Shown: positions 51,983-63,663 of the stretch, one piece after another
Numbering within the stretch: position 1 is the first letter of the stretch
How the letters are laid out: each line of letters opens with the position of its first letter
NCBI RefSeq assembly: GCF_027580225.2
Contig: NC_073355.2
Coordinates: 19,630,001-19,694,000 of the forward strand
DNA: 64,000 nt
Direction: 5' to 3'
Origin: Misgurnus anguillicaudatus
Taxonomy: Eukaryota > Chordata > Actinopteri > Cypriniformes > Cobitidae
Notes under the pieces: model-generated
Database searches by the model: none
The model's input: only the letters and a program-made list of their open reading frames with translations
What the model was told of the DNA's origin: nothing
Made by a program: the position numbers and the translations under genes

Positions 51983-52199
51983 AGCCTGACTTCTGGATTA
52001 TACAGAGAGACCTTATGTCTGAAAGACAGAGGAAGAGACGATGTTTGAAACTAAAATATGCTAAGCACAGCGGTTGAACACGAGTTTCAGTTCTGCTTGT
52101 CTTGTGGAGATTGAGACAAACAGGAGGCAGGATTTGTGATCAAGTGTTTTTTTTTGTTTTATTGATATGATTGTCAGAGACAAATGTGAATTTATGTCA

Positions 52200-52205
52200 A
52201 TTAAA
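52200..52205 (+). terminator. ap5z1: Probable ap5z1 poly(A) signal ATTAAA
   Basis: The ATTAAA variant lies 218 bases after the stop codon and is followed by a GT-rich stretch (TTGTGCATTCTTAGGTTGT). No AATAAA occurs nearer. Confidence 0.45.
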
Positions 52206-52781
52206 TTTAAACATTGTGCATTCTTAGGTTGTATTGATTAACGCCACTTAGGTTTTAGTAAAAACGAACAATACAGCCTATATCAATATATAAAATAAGA
52301 CATCTGATATTAAAAACAGTTATGTCTGTATTCACATGGCATTAAGACAAAATGAGTTACAGTGCTGAAAATTAGTTTTCGTTACAGATGCTCCTTTTGT
52401 TTGTTTTCTAGGTTAAATACAAATGATGCTTTGTTCACAGACATACATACATAGTTTGTAAAACCAAGCAAAATTCAGGTTTACAGTAATGCACTTGTGC
52501 AGTGGATAGAAATGAACATACAAATGCACATTCTTCCGAAACTTGTGATCAAATCTAACCCAAAACTCAAATACAAAATGCCACTTTCTTTGACCATGAA
52601 AAGCCAGTCACATGATGCATGCGAGGACTCCAAAAAGAGACCATAATGGATTACACTTCTTTCACTTACAGTAGTAGTCCCGCTGCTTCAATGAAGATTT
52701 AAACTTTCTGACCCAATAACACATCTTTGTACTTAATATTTTAACCAAAAAAGACGAAAATTTACACTTTTACTTAAAAAC
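52206..52781. other. Spacer between convergent ap5z1 and mmd2
   Basis: AT-rich, non-coding; no repeat with defined ends recognised before 52782. Confidence 0.4.
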
Positions 52782-52940
52782 TAGTGCTGGGCAAAGATTA
52801 ATCGCGATTAATCGCATACAAAATAAAAGTGATATTTTTGCATAATATATGTGTGTGTAATTATTATGTATATTTAACCACACACACATACATTCATTTC
52901 AGATTTTTTTTATTTATACATCAATTGTATTAATTTATAT

Positions 52941-53557
52941 TAGGGATGCATAACGATTAATCGCGACCAATCCACAGCAGAAGAAAAGCCCTTGTTTCCA
53001 TCATATATGTTTGTGAACTGTGTATAATAATTATGTATATGTATAATTTTAAGAAAAATATATATTTATATATTAAGTATTTATATTTATATATAATATA
53101 AATTATACATAAATATACAAATGTATATACACATGTAAACATTTCTTAAAAATATACATGCATGTGTGTGCATTTATCTATGCAAAGTTATTATACACAG
53201 TTTACACACATATATGATGGAAACAAAAACGTTTATTCTGCTATAGACAGTTTCAATGGAAGCACGTGATACACGTCAGGATCCGAACCTTACTTCCGGT
53301 TTCGTTTTTTTAATGCTCTGACTAGTTGCTAAACTGATCTCTTGAACAAATGCCTCGTCGAAAATAAGAAATGTTTTGGTTTCCTAGGTAATCTATGTGT
53401 TTTTTTTTGCTTGTTATATAAATAAACTACGTTTAAAGAACTTTGTTGTTTTTTATTCTTAGCGGAGTTTACCGGAAGCTACGTGCAGCCGCTTGTTTAT
53501 GTTGTTACTGCTGAAACGGTCTATAGATTAATCGCGATTAATCGTTATGCATCCCTA
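52941..53557. mobile_element. Middle fold-back element of the nest
   Basis: TAGGGATGCATAACGATTAA and its exact complement ending at 53557 form terminal repeats that match over 26 bases. The inner arms contain ATAATTATGTATA and ATGTATATACACATG and match the lone copy at 20341-20590. A third element splits it at 53241. Confidence 0.85.
53241..53526. mobile_element. Inner TIR element, family B copy 2
   Basis: CTATAGACAGTTTCA and TGAAACGGTCTATAG are inverted repeats with one mismatch. It is collinear with 33002-33284, 20 kb away. It carries paired ACTTCCGG and CCGGAAG motifs (ETS-like) near its two ends, and a poly-T tract. No transposase. Confidence 0.8.
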
Positions 53558-54021
53558 ATTTATATATAATATAGAATATTAAAAAAATATATATATATAT
53601 ATACTAATAATTACACACACAGATATATTATGCAAAAAATCACTTACACTTTGTATCCGATTAATCTTTGCCCAGCACTATAAAACACATCGAAATCTTG
53701 TGCCATATAGACGAACACTGTAAGTGCATTAGTTTTTGTCTTAACTAAATTAAGAAACTAAATAAATTGTAAGCTCAGCTGTGGTAAACAACAGCATACC
53801 AGATGTTGTCTGTCTTGTACTGAACCCAGAACTGTCTTGTCATATAACAACCGGATTTACATGAACAACAGCTTCTGTTATAAAGTAAAGTTGAACACAG
53901 CATTACGAAATAGCAAAAATGATCATCACAAAACAGTGGCACTGATATATTTAAAAACAGGTCAGTGCAAGCTGTTTTTATTTGAGACCGCTCAAACATG
54001 CATTTTAGTCTGAGACTAGTC

Positions 54022-54194
54022 TTAAAGGCGGGGTGTGTGATTTTTGAAAAAACACTTTGGAAAAGGGAGTTGTCCGACTACCAAAACACACTTGTAGCCA
54101 ATCAGCAGTAAGGGGCTTGTCTATGTCTAATAACCGACATCGTTGCCTGGGGTTGTGTATGTGTGGGGCGGGTCATCATGCACCCCGCCTTTAA
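54022..54194. mobile_element. TTAA-flanked MITE, 173 bp
   Basis: TTAAAGGCGGGGTG and CACCCCGCCTTTAA are perfect inverted repeats including TTAA. GC-rich and non-coding; in the 3' region of mmd2. Confidence 0.88.
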
Positions 54195-54770
54195 GTCTTG
54201 TCTGGGAAACTGCACCTATAACAGTTAAATGGCTAGAATATCATAAAGAATCATGTTGTCTAATCTAGATTACTATCTAAAAAAATAACAGAGGATTTAT
54301 TAAATAATACTTAGAAAGTGATTCTGAATACTTTAGTTCATATATGCATGTAACTAGATCGGCAGCTTTATGTCTCACAGAGGATGAAGAGGATCGACCA
54401 GTATGTTACTACATCACAGTAGTGTATACTTTTAGTAAATACGACTTAGTTCATACTGTAAGTGCAGTTTGTATACTTCAAGTCAAAAGAAGTCTTTAAA
54501 GGCAGTAAGTGTAGCTCTAGATTTAGATACTTTCATAGATGTAAACACTGACATTTAGACAGTACTTTATGGCAGCAGGTTAACACCACACCTATAAAAA
54601 TCGACTGTCTGGAAGGTGCTAGCAACCAAAAACATTCTTCATAAAAATATAAAAATACATTTTAATACAATAGTACTAGAACATACCCATCTATGATTAA
54701 TTGACAGGGATACAAAGGCACATGGTGGGCAAACCCGTACGTGTAAAACACGCTTGGGCTTTTACAAACG

Positions 54771-57700
54771 TCACCTGGATATTTTTATTTGACTGGCCCC
54801 GGATGCATACAAGTACCTCCAGATGGCGTAATAGTGTACGCCGGCCCCTACTGCTACAAAGACGTGCCAGATGGCATGAGCGAATGGAATGAGGCCGTCA
54901 CTCTTGAAGAAGACAATGCCCAGGCAGTAGAAGACTCCGCCCACTGACAGCTCGAACACGCCCTCTCTGTTAGGCTAAAACAAACGTGGGTATACAGTTT
55001 AAAAGGGTGACTGACCATTGATAATTTAGTCAAGGATAATTCTATAAAATTGTCAAGGTTTGGTGTCAACGTGTTTCCATCATAAATGCCTTATGTCTAT
55101 ATAATTTTATGTTTTTAATAAAAAAAATTGATCATTTGATGATTTAATCAGAAAAGTAAACAGAAATTATTTTTGATCACTTATCTTGTTTTATAATAAT
55201 TTAGCACAATTAACACAATAGGTGATAAGTCACTCGTACCATTGACAGAAGTACAAGGGCAGGAACAGTTCCCATGGCAGTGTAGCACAGTAAGTCTAAT
55301 ATTTTGTTCCTGAAACAAAACACAGACATTTTAATAAACAGATGCACAAAGATATTCTGTGATATTCTGTGAAAGTGTTTGCCTACTTTTCATGATAAAA
55401 GAAGACGTAGGCAGAGCCAGCACAAGCCATGATCCACACCAACCAGCGCATGTGAACAGCCCAGGGTCCTAACTCTCTCAGGTTCAGCCTACACATACAA
55501 TACAACACAAATGCACAATTATCCCTGTGAAGCTTTAAAACGCTCCTGGCAGACACAAACATCATACGCACTTACCAGGGTGCGTATGAAGCGGCTATGA
55601 AGAAATATATCACCATTCTGTCACACATGTGGAATCGCTGCTCCACCTTCCTGTTATAGCAAGAAAGAAAGAAATCTACTATTTGTGTCAATCGTAATGT
55701 GATCTTTAATAATAAATGCACCACCTCAAGCAAAAGTGTCACACTGAAATAGTACTATTTAAATGTAGAGCATCTCTGTACCATCTTCTTCCTACCTGAA
55801 TATGTATTTTGTAGCTATTTTAAAGGGACAGTTCACCAAAATTCTGTAATCATTAAAGGATTAGTCTATTTTTTTTATCAAAATAATTTACTCAGCACCA
55901 CGTCATGCAAAATGCTGATGTCTTTCTTTGGTCAGTCATGCTCAGAAGTAATGTATCTCATTTTAATGGACCCTAATGGACCCCAACACTTAACAGTTTT
56001 AATGCAGTTTAAATAGCAGTTTTAAAGGACTCTAAACGATCCCAAACGAGGCATAAGGGTCTTATCTAGCAAAACAAGAAAAAATGCACTTTAAACCACA
56101 ACTTCTCACCTTCCTCCGGCTGTGCGACGCACCAGCGCGACCGCACGTAATTGCGTAATGACATGAAAATGTCACGCGTTACATATATGAAACGCACATT
56201 TGCGGACCATTTTAAACACAAAGACATTAATTAATATCATTCAACATACAACAAAGTCTGGTCTTGTAAACTTGTAAACACTGGGGCGTAGTTTCACATA
56301 CGTCATCTGTGACCTCTTGACGTGATAAGGTATTATGTGAGGTCACGCTGGCTCAGGGCCGGTTTTTGCTATGGGCAATGTGGGCGAACGCCCAGGGCGC
56401 AATCTATGTGAGGGCGCACGAGCGCACTCAAAAAAAAAAAAAAAAATCCAAGCGTTTTTTTTAGACAAACGCTCATTTCCATCTCAAGTTAGTGCTAAGA
56501 GTCATACACAGGTTGTGTGCGTGTCAGAAGAGGCACGGGAGAAAGGGGCGGGGAAACAGCTTGCGACTGCAAAACGCTCGCTCGCCTTAAGGGGGGCGAG
56601 TGAGGGATAGACTGATCCCAGACCAGAGGCCATACAACACAAACTGCTGCGTCTGCTTCCAAAATCATTTTATTTTTCATTCCTAAAATTAACATAGACC
56701 CATATACCTACGAACATGTTATCAATTGGATTTTGTAAGAAAAAAAATCTGTAGAGTCAGTCATCTACGTGACTCACGTCACGTGACACCGGTTGATTGA
56801 CGGGCGAACGGACGTTGTTGTTGGCAAAATGTAATGCAAAGTTAATGATGTCGAGTCTTCATCATCATGGATCAAATTAAAAGACCAAAGAAGCCATAAG
56901 TTGCCCAGATCAGAAAAATAAGAAAAGAAGATGAGGAAAAATGGGCAAAAGATAAAGGTATGCCGATTCCTACGAGCTAATGTTATTTATATTAGCCTCG
57001 CTCTCTTGCTAATATGTTGCTACCACAGAACACGACTGTTTTTTTGTTTTGTTTTAGTTTTGCTGAACTAGCAACTATTAGAATTGAGGCACCATGTCAT
57101 GCAACTAAATTCACCCATATGCAACACACAGTCTAGTTTGTGTTTGCAACACAACAAGTGCAAACTCACACAGACCTCCTGACTGTGTCATTTTTTTATT
57201 GCTATACGCTATATGTGAACTTAAATAACTTCTAATATAAATTGACATGCCATTTTGTAAGCTACACAGTGATATAGCTTTTAAAATAATTTGTAGTGTA
57301 TGCTTAGCATTTGTTAACATCCTATAAACTAATAAAATGTGTGTTATGGTCATTTTAATTGGGTAACTGATGCATGTGTGATGTAAGTGTATCTAACTTA
57401 CATATTGGATCTTAATTGTAAATTCAGGGGCATTTCTGAAATATTTTGAAGTTAGAGCACCCACTGGCAAAAATGAGGAGTCAGATACTTCAACAGCAGC
57501 CACAGACATGGTTGTGGAGTCTGATGAGGAGTGTGTGTGTGTGTTTATATACTGTATTACATTTATTTATCTTGTTTTTCTCTGTTCTTGTTACCTTTTT
57601 GTATTTAAGATTATATATAATAAAATAATACATGTTGGTGGCGGGATTTGGGGGTAATTCTTTTTTTTCTGGGGGCGGCCAAGGGATGGTTCGCCCAGGG

Positions 57701-60700
57701 CGTAAATCTAGACAGGACCGCCACTGCGCTGGCTCGTCAACGGAACGGAGGAATACGAGAAGTTGTGGTTTAAAAGTGCATATTTTTTTATTTTTCTTGC
57801 CGAAAATGAAAATGGTTTCGCTAGATAAGACCCTTATGCCTCGTTTGGGATCATTTAGAGTCATTTAAAACTGCAACTCTAAACTGCACCAAAACTGTTA
57901 AGTATTGGGGTCCACCAAAGTCCATTAAAATAAGAAAAATCATGGAATGATTTCCTCGAAAAACATAATTTCTTCTCGACTGAACAAAGAAAGACATCAA
58001 CATTTGGAAGATGTGGTGGTGAGTAAATTATCTGGATTTTTTTTTTAATGAAAGATATTTTTAAATATGTCAACAACCAAACAGATCTGGGGCACAATTC
58101 ACCTCCATAGTATTTATTTTTCCCCACTATGGAAGTCAATGGTGTCCCAGATCTGCTTGGTTACAAACATTCTCCAAAACATCTTCCTTTGTTTCAGCAG
58201 AACAAAGAAATGTATATAAGTTTGGAAAAACTCAAGGGTGAGTTAATGATTACTAAATTTACATTTTTTTCTGTGAACTATCCCTTTTAATATTTAACCG
58301 CTTATAAATAATGCCTTGCACGTTTGTCTTTGTTCAGGGGTGACTGACTTTGCGGGGGCATAACGTAGCAGAACCTGATCATACATACAATGAAAAGAAC
58401 TGAACATGAACCGACAGGCCCATGTGATTGCATCGAGATTCATCAGAATGTGTGAATGTGTAGAAGACATCCCACATGCCATCGAGTATGACAGGTGGAA
58501 TCTATTTTATATATGGGTCATTCTACAAAAAAGGTGGAAATGCTTGTCCCTTGCTTTTGCAGACCCCTTAATCATTTCATTTGACCCAATAATCCCATAA
58601 TGATATATATTTAATAAATATAGACTGTCCTTAACATGATGAAAGAGTTTATTTATGTAATTTTCTTTTTTTCCTTTTTTAAACTTTTTTTTAAATGTCT
58701 GGTCCCTTGATCATACATGGAAGTTGAACTGTGAACTTATTATTTAAAACCATGTTTTTTATAAAACAAATCTAATTTACATTTAACCCTGTATGAATTT
58801 ACTACAACACTGAAATGGTAAAAAATACACTATTACTATGAATAATATCAAATAAATATTTGTCCCCCAAATTTATGTCATTGGTGTTACCCTATACAAA
58901 GCACTTTAATTTTGAAACAATGCATCAGCTCTTTGAAGTTTTTTCTTGGGGCAAGAGGTCAGTGAAAGAAGTGCAGTGGAGGAAGGCAAAATGTTTGTGA
59001 GATGTCTTACCTTATTCTTCTAAAATATCATGATATATCTAAGAATTTTGATATAAGGTTTTTTGGATGTCATCAGTGTTACTCTTTTTTATAGCTGGGA
59101 GTGTTAAGATCTTTACATAAAAATACATTATACTGAATAAGTATGTGATTGTTACGTCTCTGAGGAAATAGCACATGGCTAATGGCAGCCATTTTGTTAA
59201 AATGTTTTTTTTCTGTAAATTGTCATTAGTGTTACCATCATTAGTGTTACCATCATTGGTGTTACCGTCTTCTCTAATGAGTACTTCCTAAGCACTATTC
59301 CTTTAACTGACCAACATAAAAGCATAAAAACAAAACAAGATGGAAAAATGTTTAAGTTTATAAGTTTTATCATATTCATTATCTATTATTATATTCTCAT
59401 TTTGTCAGGTATTGAAGATACAACGTCATGGATTCTTTATTAAAATGTATTAAAAATTAAGCTCCCCGTTTTGCGGATTCATAGATTTGACAAGTTAAAG
59501 GTGCAGTGTGTAATTTTTAGAAGGATCTTTTGACAGAAATGCAAAACAATATACAAACCTATATTATCAGGGGTGAATAAAGACCTTTCATAATGAACCG
59601 TTATGTTTTTATTACCTTAGATCGAGACATTTTTATCTACATACACGGAGGGTCCCCCTACATGGAAGTCGCCATTTTGTCCCGCCATGTTTCTACAGAA
59701 GCTCATAATGGACAAACTTTTTTATTAAATTGTCTCCAGTGATGAAATGTTTGTCCTGTGTTGGCTACCGTAGCTTCTCTATGCGTTTCAAAAGCAAGGG
59801 GTGAGCAGTGGACTGAGCCGTTGGTTGCAATTTTCAACCTCACCACTAGATGCCGCTAAAATGTACACACTGCACCTTTAATTAATGCTATTATAGAAGT
59901 TTTGGGTGTTTTGAAAGAAGTTCATTTAAAGGTGCAGTGTGTAAATTGGCATCTAGTGGTGAGGTTAGGAATTGCAACCAATGGCTCAGTTAACTGCTCA
60001 CCCATCGCATTTAAAACGCATAGAGAAGCTACGGTAGCCGCCACCAGACAAATATCTCATCTTTGGAGACAGCTTTGTAAAAAAAAGTTTGTCCGTTAAG
60101 GGCTTCTGTAGAAACATGGCGGCACAAAATGGCGACTTCCATGTTAGGGGACCTTCGGTATGTAGATAAAAATGTCTCATTCTAAGGTAATAAAAACATA
60201 AGGGTTCATTATAAAAGGTCTTTATACACCACTGATTATATAATTTTGTATATTATTTTGCATTTCTGTCAAGAGATCCTTCTAAAAATTACACACTACA
60301 CCTTTAAGCAGATTTCCATCACCCGAATTCCACCTTTTCTGTAGAATGACCCATATCTTTTTATTAAATGTGTTGACTGGCAGTTTCCTCCTAAAGGGAC
60401 ACTTCACTTTTTTGTAAAAATATGCTCCCTTTCCAGCACCCCTAGAGTTAAAAATTTGATTTTTACTGTTTTCGAATCCATTCAACACATCTCCTGGTCT
60501 GGCGGTACCACATTTAGCATAGCTTAGCATAATCCATTGAATCTGATTAGACCATTACAGTAGCATTGCGCTCAAAAATAACCAAAGAGTTTGGATATTT
60601 TTCCTATTTAAAACTTGACTCTTCTGTAGTTACATCGTGTACTAAAACCATCTTAGTACACGATGTAACTACAGAAGAGTCAAGTTTTAAATATGAAAAA

Positions 60701-62530
60701 TATCCAAACTCTTTGGGTTTTTTTAAGTGCGATGCTAATGGTCTAATCAGATTCATTGGATTATGCTAAGCTATGCTAACAGTGGTACCGCCAGACCCGA
60801 AGATCAGCTGGATTTCAAAACTGTAAAAATCAAATTTTAGCTCTAGGGGGCTGGAAAATGAGCATATTGTCAAAAATTGTCCCTTTAAATAAAATGTGCA
60901 AGTATATCTAGTAAGTCCTATGAGAAGCGTAATTTATTTGAACAGGTTTAAGACCACGCTAATTGGGCCATATAAAAACAATAAGGTTTCATTCATGTGG
61001 TTAACGTGAACTCTAACAATGAACAAAACATCTACAGCACTGCATCTTACATTACTGTTTTCTCAGTCGCTTCATATCAGAATTGAAATTCTCAAAACAA
61101 TCTGTTCAATCTTCATATCACTGTGTCACTTGTGCACATCAAAAAAATCAGTTTCTGATTTCTTTGAAGAAGTTGCAAATGCTTTGGTACATCCATGCAA
61201 TTGATTATGTACAATTCATTGACATTATCAATTGCTTATGTCATGTTGATCAAAATGTATTATAATGGGTCTCTGTTGAATAGTCTCACCCCCCACAACA
61301 TTTAGGCATTAGTTCATATTATAAGTCTTTACATGCAAAATGGTTGAACAAGTTGGCATATTATGTTAAGCATATTTCTATTAGACTTTTTTCTAAATCT
61401 GTCCTCAATTGGTAAATTGCTCCCAGGTGATTTTCTCTAACAGACAAGAAACGTCAGGAGGTGTAGGAAGACTGCACTGTAATTCCCACACCAATGCATG
61501 TACAGTTTTCCCTAAGGAGATTTTGCTATGTTCACATTTCTATTTTTCCCCTTTGTGCTATGCAGTGTCTTTTCCTTTCTGCACTGCAATGAAATGGTCT
61601 ATCAATAAATTACAGTACAAACAGTAAAAGTGTAAATGTGAATATTGTCCAGTCTTTTGCAATCTAACTCCCACATAACTTACACTATAGGGTGTAACCT
61701 ATAATTTACAATAATTGTCATGTAAACTTTAGCCATAGTTTACATCAAAACATCCCTCCAGAGTAAACTATTATGTTGATAACATGACTAAGTAATTTGA
61801 CTGTCTAATCTGTACACAATGACACAATGACTTGTCATTCTGATGGCACTGACATGTTCATTAACACAGATATTTACTTTTGAAAGATGAGCTAAGGATT
61901 TGGAGTAAGAGACTGCAGGCTTTTGCAGGAAATCCCTGGGGTTTCGCTATTTGTACGAATTGTATGAGAAATGCACTTACTGTTTTGCAAATGTCGAGGA
62001 TGATTTGAGAAATGTAGTAAAGCGACTGAGAAAATCTGTAATTTTATTAATACATAATCGAACATTTTAACTGAGACTTTATTGTGAAGTGTTGGCTGTA
62101 CAGTCCATACAGTGTCGGTACAGCTCAAAGTAAATTTAACCCTGCAGAAACTGGTCTTCATGTGGGTTGAGTCATCACAGGTGACGACAATAAATGATCA
62201 GACATCTGTATGCCAGCAGATGACACATGACTACTCTTTGTTTGCAGTAAATTCAGGGTATTATTTCAGGTGTTATTTGTGCTTGTTGTTAAATTGTTCT
62301 GTTGACATTTAAAAAATTAAACTCACAATATAACAGCATTATAAACACACAATCCTCTGACAAACTCACCTGAGGTGACTCTTCTTCCAGGTTACAGTAT
62401 GAAACATGGTAGACATAATAAAGAGTCCAGACAGACCTGTACCATACATCCATGCGGAGATGGTCTCCCACTGGTCATCAGACAGGGAGTATAGCATTGA
62501 GCTTCCCAGAATACTGGGAATGATCCAAAA
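54771..62530 (-). CDS. mmd2: Monocyte-to-macrophage differentiation factor 2 (PAQR10), C-terminal 203 aa
   Basis: Five minus-strand exons: 62530-62370, 55650-55576, 55488-55387, 55309-55240 and 54974-54771. They join in frame (612 nt) and cover the region from [11 protein letters not shown] to the stop. The roughly 43 N-terminal residues are encoded before this on the minus strand, beyond the window. This is a seven-helix HlyIII/PAQR membrane protein. The family's probable metal site is visible: Ser and His in STMFH, Asp in MCDRM, and HxxxH in AHAIWHVF. Other landmarks are [25 protein letters not shown] and [19 protein letters not shown]2 is Golgi-located and linked to Ras signalling; the fish role is inferred. 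A 6.7 kb intron separates the first two exons seen and is packed with transposons. Confidence 0.95.
55855..58045. repeat. Long inverted repeat in the mmd2 intron, split by a hAT element
   Basis: The left arm (about 55857-56115) contains AAACGAGGCATAAGGGTCTT and ATGCTGATGTCTTTCTTTG. The right arm (about 57760-58045) contains the complement of the first (AAGACCCTTATGCCTCGTTT) and a diverged complement of the second (CAAAGAAAGACATCAACATT). The arms are about 260-290 bp and enclose the hAT element at 56354. It is followed by a common cyprinid-type repeat at about 58030-58290 (CTATGGAAGTCAATGG). Confidence 0.7.
56354..57726 (+). mobile_element. hAT element remnant with degraded ZMYM-like ORF, 8-bp duplication
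   Basis: CAGGGCCGGT and ACCGCCACTG are terminal inverted repeats with mismatches. The flanks are perfect 8-bp duplications CGCTGGCT (56346-56353, 57727-57734). Inside, [10 protein letters not shown] (from about 56869) is cut by a stop, then a lysine-rich stretch precedes a donor-like GTATGC at 56957. A downstream exon-like segment after CAG at 57427 reads [19 protein letters not shown]. This resembles the N-terminus of ZMYM-type hAT transposases. The catalytic part is absent, so it is an internally deleted, non-autonomous copy. Confidence 0.8.
59495..59881 (+). mobile_element. TTAA-flanked MITE, family C copy 1
   Basis: TTAAAGGTGCAGTGTGTAA at the left and GTACACACTGCACCTTTAA at the right are inverted repeats including TTAA. 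The body contains CTCACCACTAGATGCC and is repeated in reverse orientation 44 bp further on. Confidence 0.85.
59926..60307 (-). mobile_element. TTAA-flanked MITE, family C copy 2 (reverse orientation)
   Basis: Starts TTAAAGGTGCAGTGTG and ends ACACACTACACCTTTAA. The body is the reverse complement of copy 1 (GGCATCTAGTGGTGAG at the left, CCTTCTAAAAATTACACAC at the right). Length 382 bp. The two copies can pair as a long hairpin. Confidence 0.85.
60392..60888. mobile_element. Palindromic element, second copy
   Basis: Homologous to 25897-26475. The centre TACATCGTGTACTAAAACCA is followed at once by the complement TCTTAGTACACGATGTAAC, giving long, nearly complete self-complementarity (arms about 240 bp). 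It ends GTCCCTTTAA. The left border lacks a perfect TTAA (CCTAAAGGG). Confidence 0.75.
60889..62369. other. mmd2 intron, remainder
   Basis: AT-rich intronic DNA without a gene or a repeat with clear ends that I could recognise. Confidence 0.45.
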
Positions 62531-63140
62531 CTGAATAGAAGACAACAAGCAATATGATTCATGTGTTTCATGTCCATGTAAACAGCTATACCAACTCCCA
62601 CATCTTTCATCTGTCCATTAAATTTTAATGAAATTGCATCATGTGCATCAAGGGCACTTATTATACAAAATACACTTTTACAAGGTGTTTGGAACTGAAA
62701 AAATATATTCACCCCTTTTTTTAATCCCTATTAAACCAAAGTAGTCGCATTACACATGCTGTTTTGATTCTCTTAGCAATGTGATGTCACACTGATAAAG
62801 CCCCGCCTATGGCCACTACCTGGCAGTCTTGTATTTCCATAGTTTCTGCCTTCAGTGAGTTGGACGCTGTCTGCTATTTTTCTGTGATTTTTTTTGCAAA
62901 ATCAGATCTATTTTAACCATTGCATCTCTTTTGGTGACCCTACAGTCACATTAGCTACAAAAGTGAGCGACACGCACTTGCTTGATGGGCGTTCCTTGGC
63001 TAGTATCTAAAAGCGGTATCAAAAGTCACTTTAGAGGTATTGTTAAGTTACAAGAACAGTGTTTTTGGATTTAAAAGTATTTATTTCCAATATATGAGAT
63101 AAAATGCCAAATGTATCAGATACTTTTGATATTGTCTGAC
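62531..63140. other. mmd2 upstream intron, no feature seen
   Basis: I searched the minus strand for the missing N-terminal mmd2 exons and found none. Sequence is AT-rich, with no repeat ends identified. Confidence 0.4.
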
Positions 63141-63663
63141 TATCCAGGGCCCAGGTCAGGAAACAGACAGATCGGCTTACCCATCAGTCTGTTAGCTGCC
63201 TTGACATGTCAAGATCACATATATCCCAGCACATAGAGCCTTTTTTAATAGAGTACCAACACATCTCGACTGTGTCTGTTCCTCGAACAAATAAATACAG
63301 AGCACCGTTTACCTCGTCTCGTACAAATCTTATTAACATAAAATTAGAACACAATACATTAACAGATGAAACTCAAATGTTAAAATTCGGCCTTCTTAAC
63401 ATTAGATCGCTTACCAATAAAGAACCAATTATCAATGAAATAATTACTGACCAAAACTTAGATGCACTCTGTTTAACAGAAACCTGGCTTAAAGCAGATG
63501 ATTTAAACGAATCCACCCCACAAGACTATTATTATAAACATGTTCCTCGTCTAAAAGGGAGAGGGGGTGGTGTAGCTACAATATACAATAAAATATTCAA
63601 AGTAAACCATAAATCCAACCTAAAATTTAATTCGTTTGAAATAATACTGTTAAATATGGAAAT
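63141..63663 (+). mobile_element. L2-like non-LTR retrotransposon fragment (endonuclease domain)
   Basis: An open frame from 63206 encodes a leader then LKFGLLNIRSLTNKE, LDALCLTETWL and GRGGGVATIYN, the characteristic N-terminal half of an APE-type endonuclease from L2/CR1-group LINEs. The catalytic Glu is in TETW. The frame is cut at about 63663 by the hAT-like repeat, so most of the endonuclease and all of the reverse transcriptase are missing here. They may resume beyond the window, which cannot be checked. Confidence 0.8.

Larger units (their letters stand above)
52782..53680. mobile_element. Outer fold-back element of a triple nest
   Basis: TAGTGCTGGGCAAAGATTAA and the exact complement at 53661-53680 form terminal repeats extending over 23 bases. 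The ATTAATCG-rich subterminal part and the AT-rich arms also pair. A second element, 52941-53557, lies in its centre. Confidence 0.85.
58511..60356. mobile_element. 1.85 kb TIR element containing two opposed MITEs
   Basis: ATATGGGTCATTCTACAAAA and the complement ending ATGACCCATAT at 60356 form a 29-base terminal repeat with one mismatch. The interior has no recognisable transposase. Near 59221-59270 three tandem copies of a CATTAGTGTTACC unit occur. Superfamily unknown. It lies in the mmd2 intron. Confidence 0.8.
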
